This document shows positions 5,358 to 6,203 of a stretch of DNA of 6,203 nucleotides, one piece after another (the first letter of the stretch is position 1; every line of letters starts with the position of its first letter). The notes under the pieces are model-generated. The model was not told where the DNA came from, made no database searches, and worked only from the letters and a program-made list of their open reading frames with translations. The position numbers and the translations under genes are program-made. The stretch lies in the NCBI GenBank assembly GCA_002341315.1, contig DDNV01000095.1, forward strand, positions 1-6,203. Reading direction: 5' to 3'. The DNA comes from Cellvibrionales bacterium UBA2511. Lineage in GTDB: Bacteria; Pseudomonadota; Gammaproteobacteria; Pseudomonadales; Porticoccaceae.

Positions 5358-6203
5358 TCAGTCGATTCAGGCAATTTTTTCAGCAACTCTACGCACGTTG
5401 GTTGGGACACCGATTGCCACCTGCCCGGCAGGTACAGCTGAATACCCGCAGTCTTTTTATTTTTCCCTCCAAAGCGGGATTTTCGTTTGTGTTACTGGTC
5501 GTACTTTGCTGGCTGGTGGCCACCAATTATGAAAATAATCTGGTATTCGGTATTACCTGCCTGCTGACAGCGATTTTTGTAGTGGCCATACTGCACAGCT
5601 TTGCGAATTTGTCCGGCCTCAATATCAGTTGTTCTCGAGTAAGCTCTGGCCATGCCGGACATCCGCTAACGATTGAGCTGGTCCTTCATCAATCGGGTAA
5701 ACGTCTGCGCGAAAACCTTATCTTCGCATTCGACGGACATGAACCGGTTGCCATTGATATAGCGGCGACTGAGGAAGCTCGGGTAAAGCTGGGCTTTGTC
5801 CCCGCCAGCAGGGGGCTGATTGATCCCGGCCGGTTGTGTGTGGAGAGCCTCTACCCGTTAGGACTGTTCAGGGTGTGGACGCAGATAGATCTGAATATCC
5901 GTTGCCTTGTCTATCCATCGCCACAGACAGCGCTGAATCGACGAACCACTGCCAGCCCCATGGATGGAGGCGAGGGATTGATAGTGCAGATTCTTGAGGG
6001 CGGTGAGGATTTTATCGGGCTGAGTGATTACCGTCCCGGTGACTCGCCGAAGCGCATTGCCTGGAAGCAGTTTGCCCGGGAGCAGGGGCTATATACGAAA
6101 CATTATGGGTCGGCCCAGGACGAGCGGCTCTGGCTGGATTGGGATGCATTTCCCGGGCTCGATACCGAAGCCAGATTATCGAGGCTCTGTGGCCTTCTGC
6201 TCA
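5354..6203 (+). CDS. DUF58 domain membrane protein (5' part, cut by window edge)
   Basis: The first 283 codons of a protein that runs off the right edge in an open frame. A basic N-terminal cytoplasmic segment (about residues 1-40) is followed by two membrane helices (about 42-58 and 63-82), then a soluble beta-rich stretch. The DUF58 signature lies at 218-242: EDFIGLSDYRPGDSPKRIAW followed by KQFAR, matching the family pattern of a D/E-F pair, R-x-Y-x-P-G-D and a later I-x-W. DUF58 proteins resemble von Willebrand A proteins in this region and are typically encoded next to MoxR ATPases. In gammaproteobacteria such as Pseudomonas aeruginosa the MoxR-DUF58 pair precedes TgpA, a membrane transglutaminase. 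I would expect tgpA next, but it is not in view. Biochemical function is unknown; an envelope role is inferred. No frameshift or stop interrupts the visible part. Confidence 0.9.
   Translation, partial: MISRFRQFFQQLYARWLGHRLPPARQVQLNTRSLFIFPSKAGFSFVLLVVLCWLVATNYENNLVFGITCLLTAIFVVAILHSFANLSGLNISCSRVSSGHAGHPLTIELVLHQSGKRLRENLIFAFDGHEPVAIDIAATEEARVKLGFVPASRGLIDPGRLCVESLYPLGLFRVWTQIDLNIRCLVYPSPQTALNRRTTASPMDGGEGLIVQILEGGEDFIGLSDYRPGDSPKRIAWKQFAREQGLYTKHYGSAQDERLWLDWDAFPGLDTEARLSRLCGLLL

Noticed and set aside
5329..5532. A 67-codon frame overlapping the DUF58 start in another reading frame.
   Set aside because: The overlapping DUF58 frame has family motifs, membrane helices and a ribosome site; the other frame has none of these.
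1..6203. Search for mobile elements, CRISPR arrays, tRNA or rRNA genes and defence systems.
   Set aside because: No transposase, integrase, spaced direct repeats, tRNA-like cloverleaf or rRNA sequence was seen; nearly all the sequence is accounted for by conserved chromosomal genes.

Overview
The window looks like a stretch of gammaproteobacterial chromosome with intermediate GC (judged by eye, not computed). All genes are on the + strand and tightly packed. The order folC – SPOR/DedD-like gene – cvpA – purF – metZ is the order I recall from Pseudomonas and relatives. The PurF is of the E. coli type (Met-Cys start, no propeptide), and the MetZ is of the O-succinylhomoserine sulfhydrylase type typical of Pseudomonas-like bacteria. 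This suggests a member of the Pseudomonadales/Cellvibrionales/Alteromonadales side of the Gammaproteobacteria. The sequence does not fix the genus.

Layout: 1-453 is the 3' end of folC (folate polyglutamylation). 447-971 is a membrane-anchored SPOR protein whose start overlaps the folC stop. 1026-1520 is cvpA, a four-helix inner-membrane protein. 1576-3117 is purF, the first committed enzyme of purine synthesis. 3117-4319 is metZ (homocysteine synthesis by direct sulfhydrylation), whose ATG shares one base with the purF stop. 4360-5277 is a MoxR-family AAA+ ATPase. 5354 to the window end is the first 283 codons of a DUF58 protein with two membrane helices, cut by the window edge. No intergenic stretch exceeds about 80 bases and I see no convincing intrinsic terminator, so the whole window could be one transcript, perhaps with internal promoters before cvpA and moxR.

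Functionally there are two blocks. The first is metabolic and housekeeping: folate, purine and methionine genes, linked because PurF starts a folate-consuming pathway and MetZ makes the homocysteine that is methylated using folate. The SPOR and CvpA envelope proteins sit between them. The second is a MoxR–DUF58 pair, which in many gammaproteobacteria is followed by a TgpA-type transglutaminase membrane protein; that gene would lie beyond the right edge if the pattern holds.

I did not find a clearly new biological system. The most noteworthy non-gene signal is a perfect 13-bp inverted repeat inside metZ (3929-3962), abutted by a second 6-bp hairpin. Others are a 21-codon ORF filling the moxR–DUF58 gap and ending in an ATGA overlap with the DUF58 start, and the lack of a recognisable PurR operator ahead of cvpA-purF.
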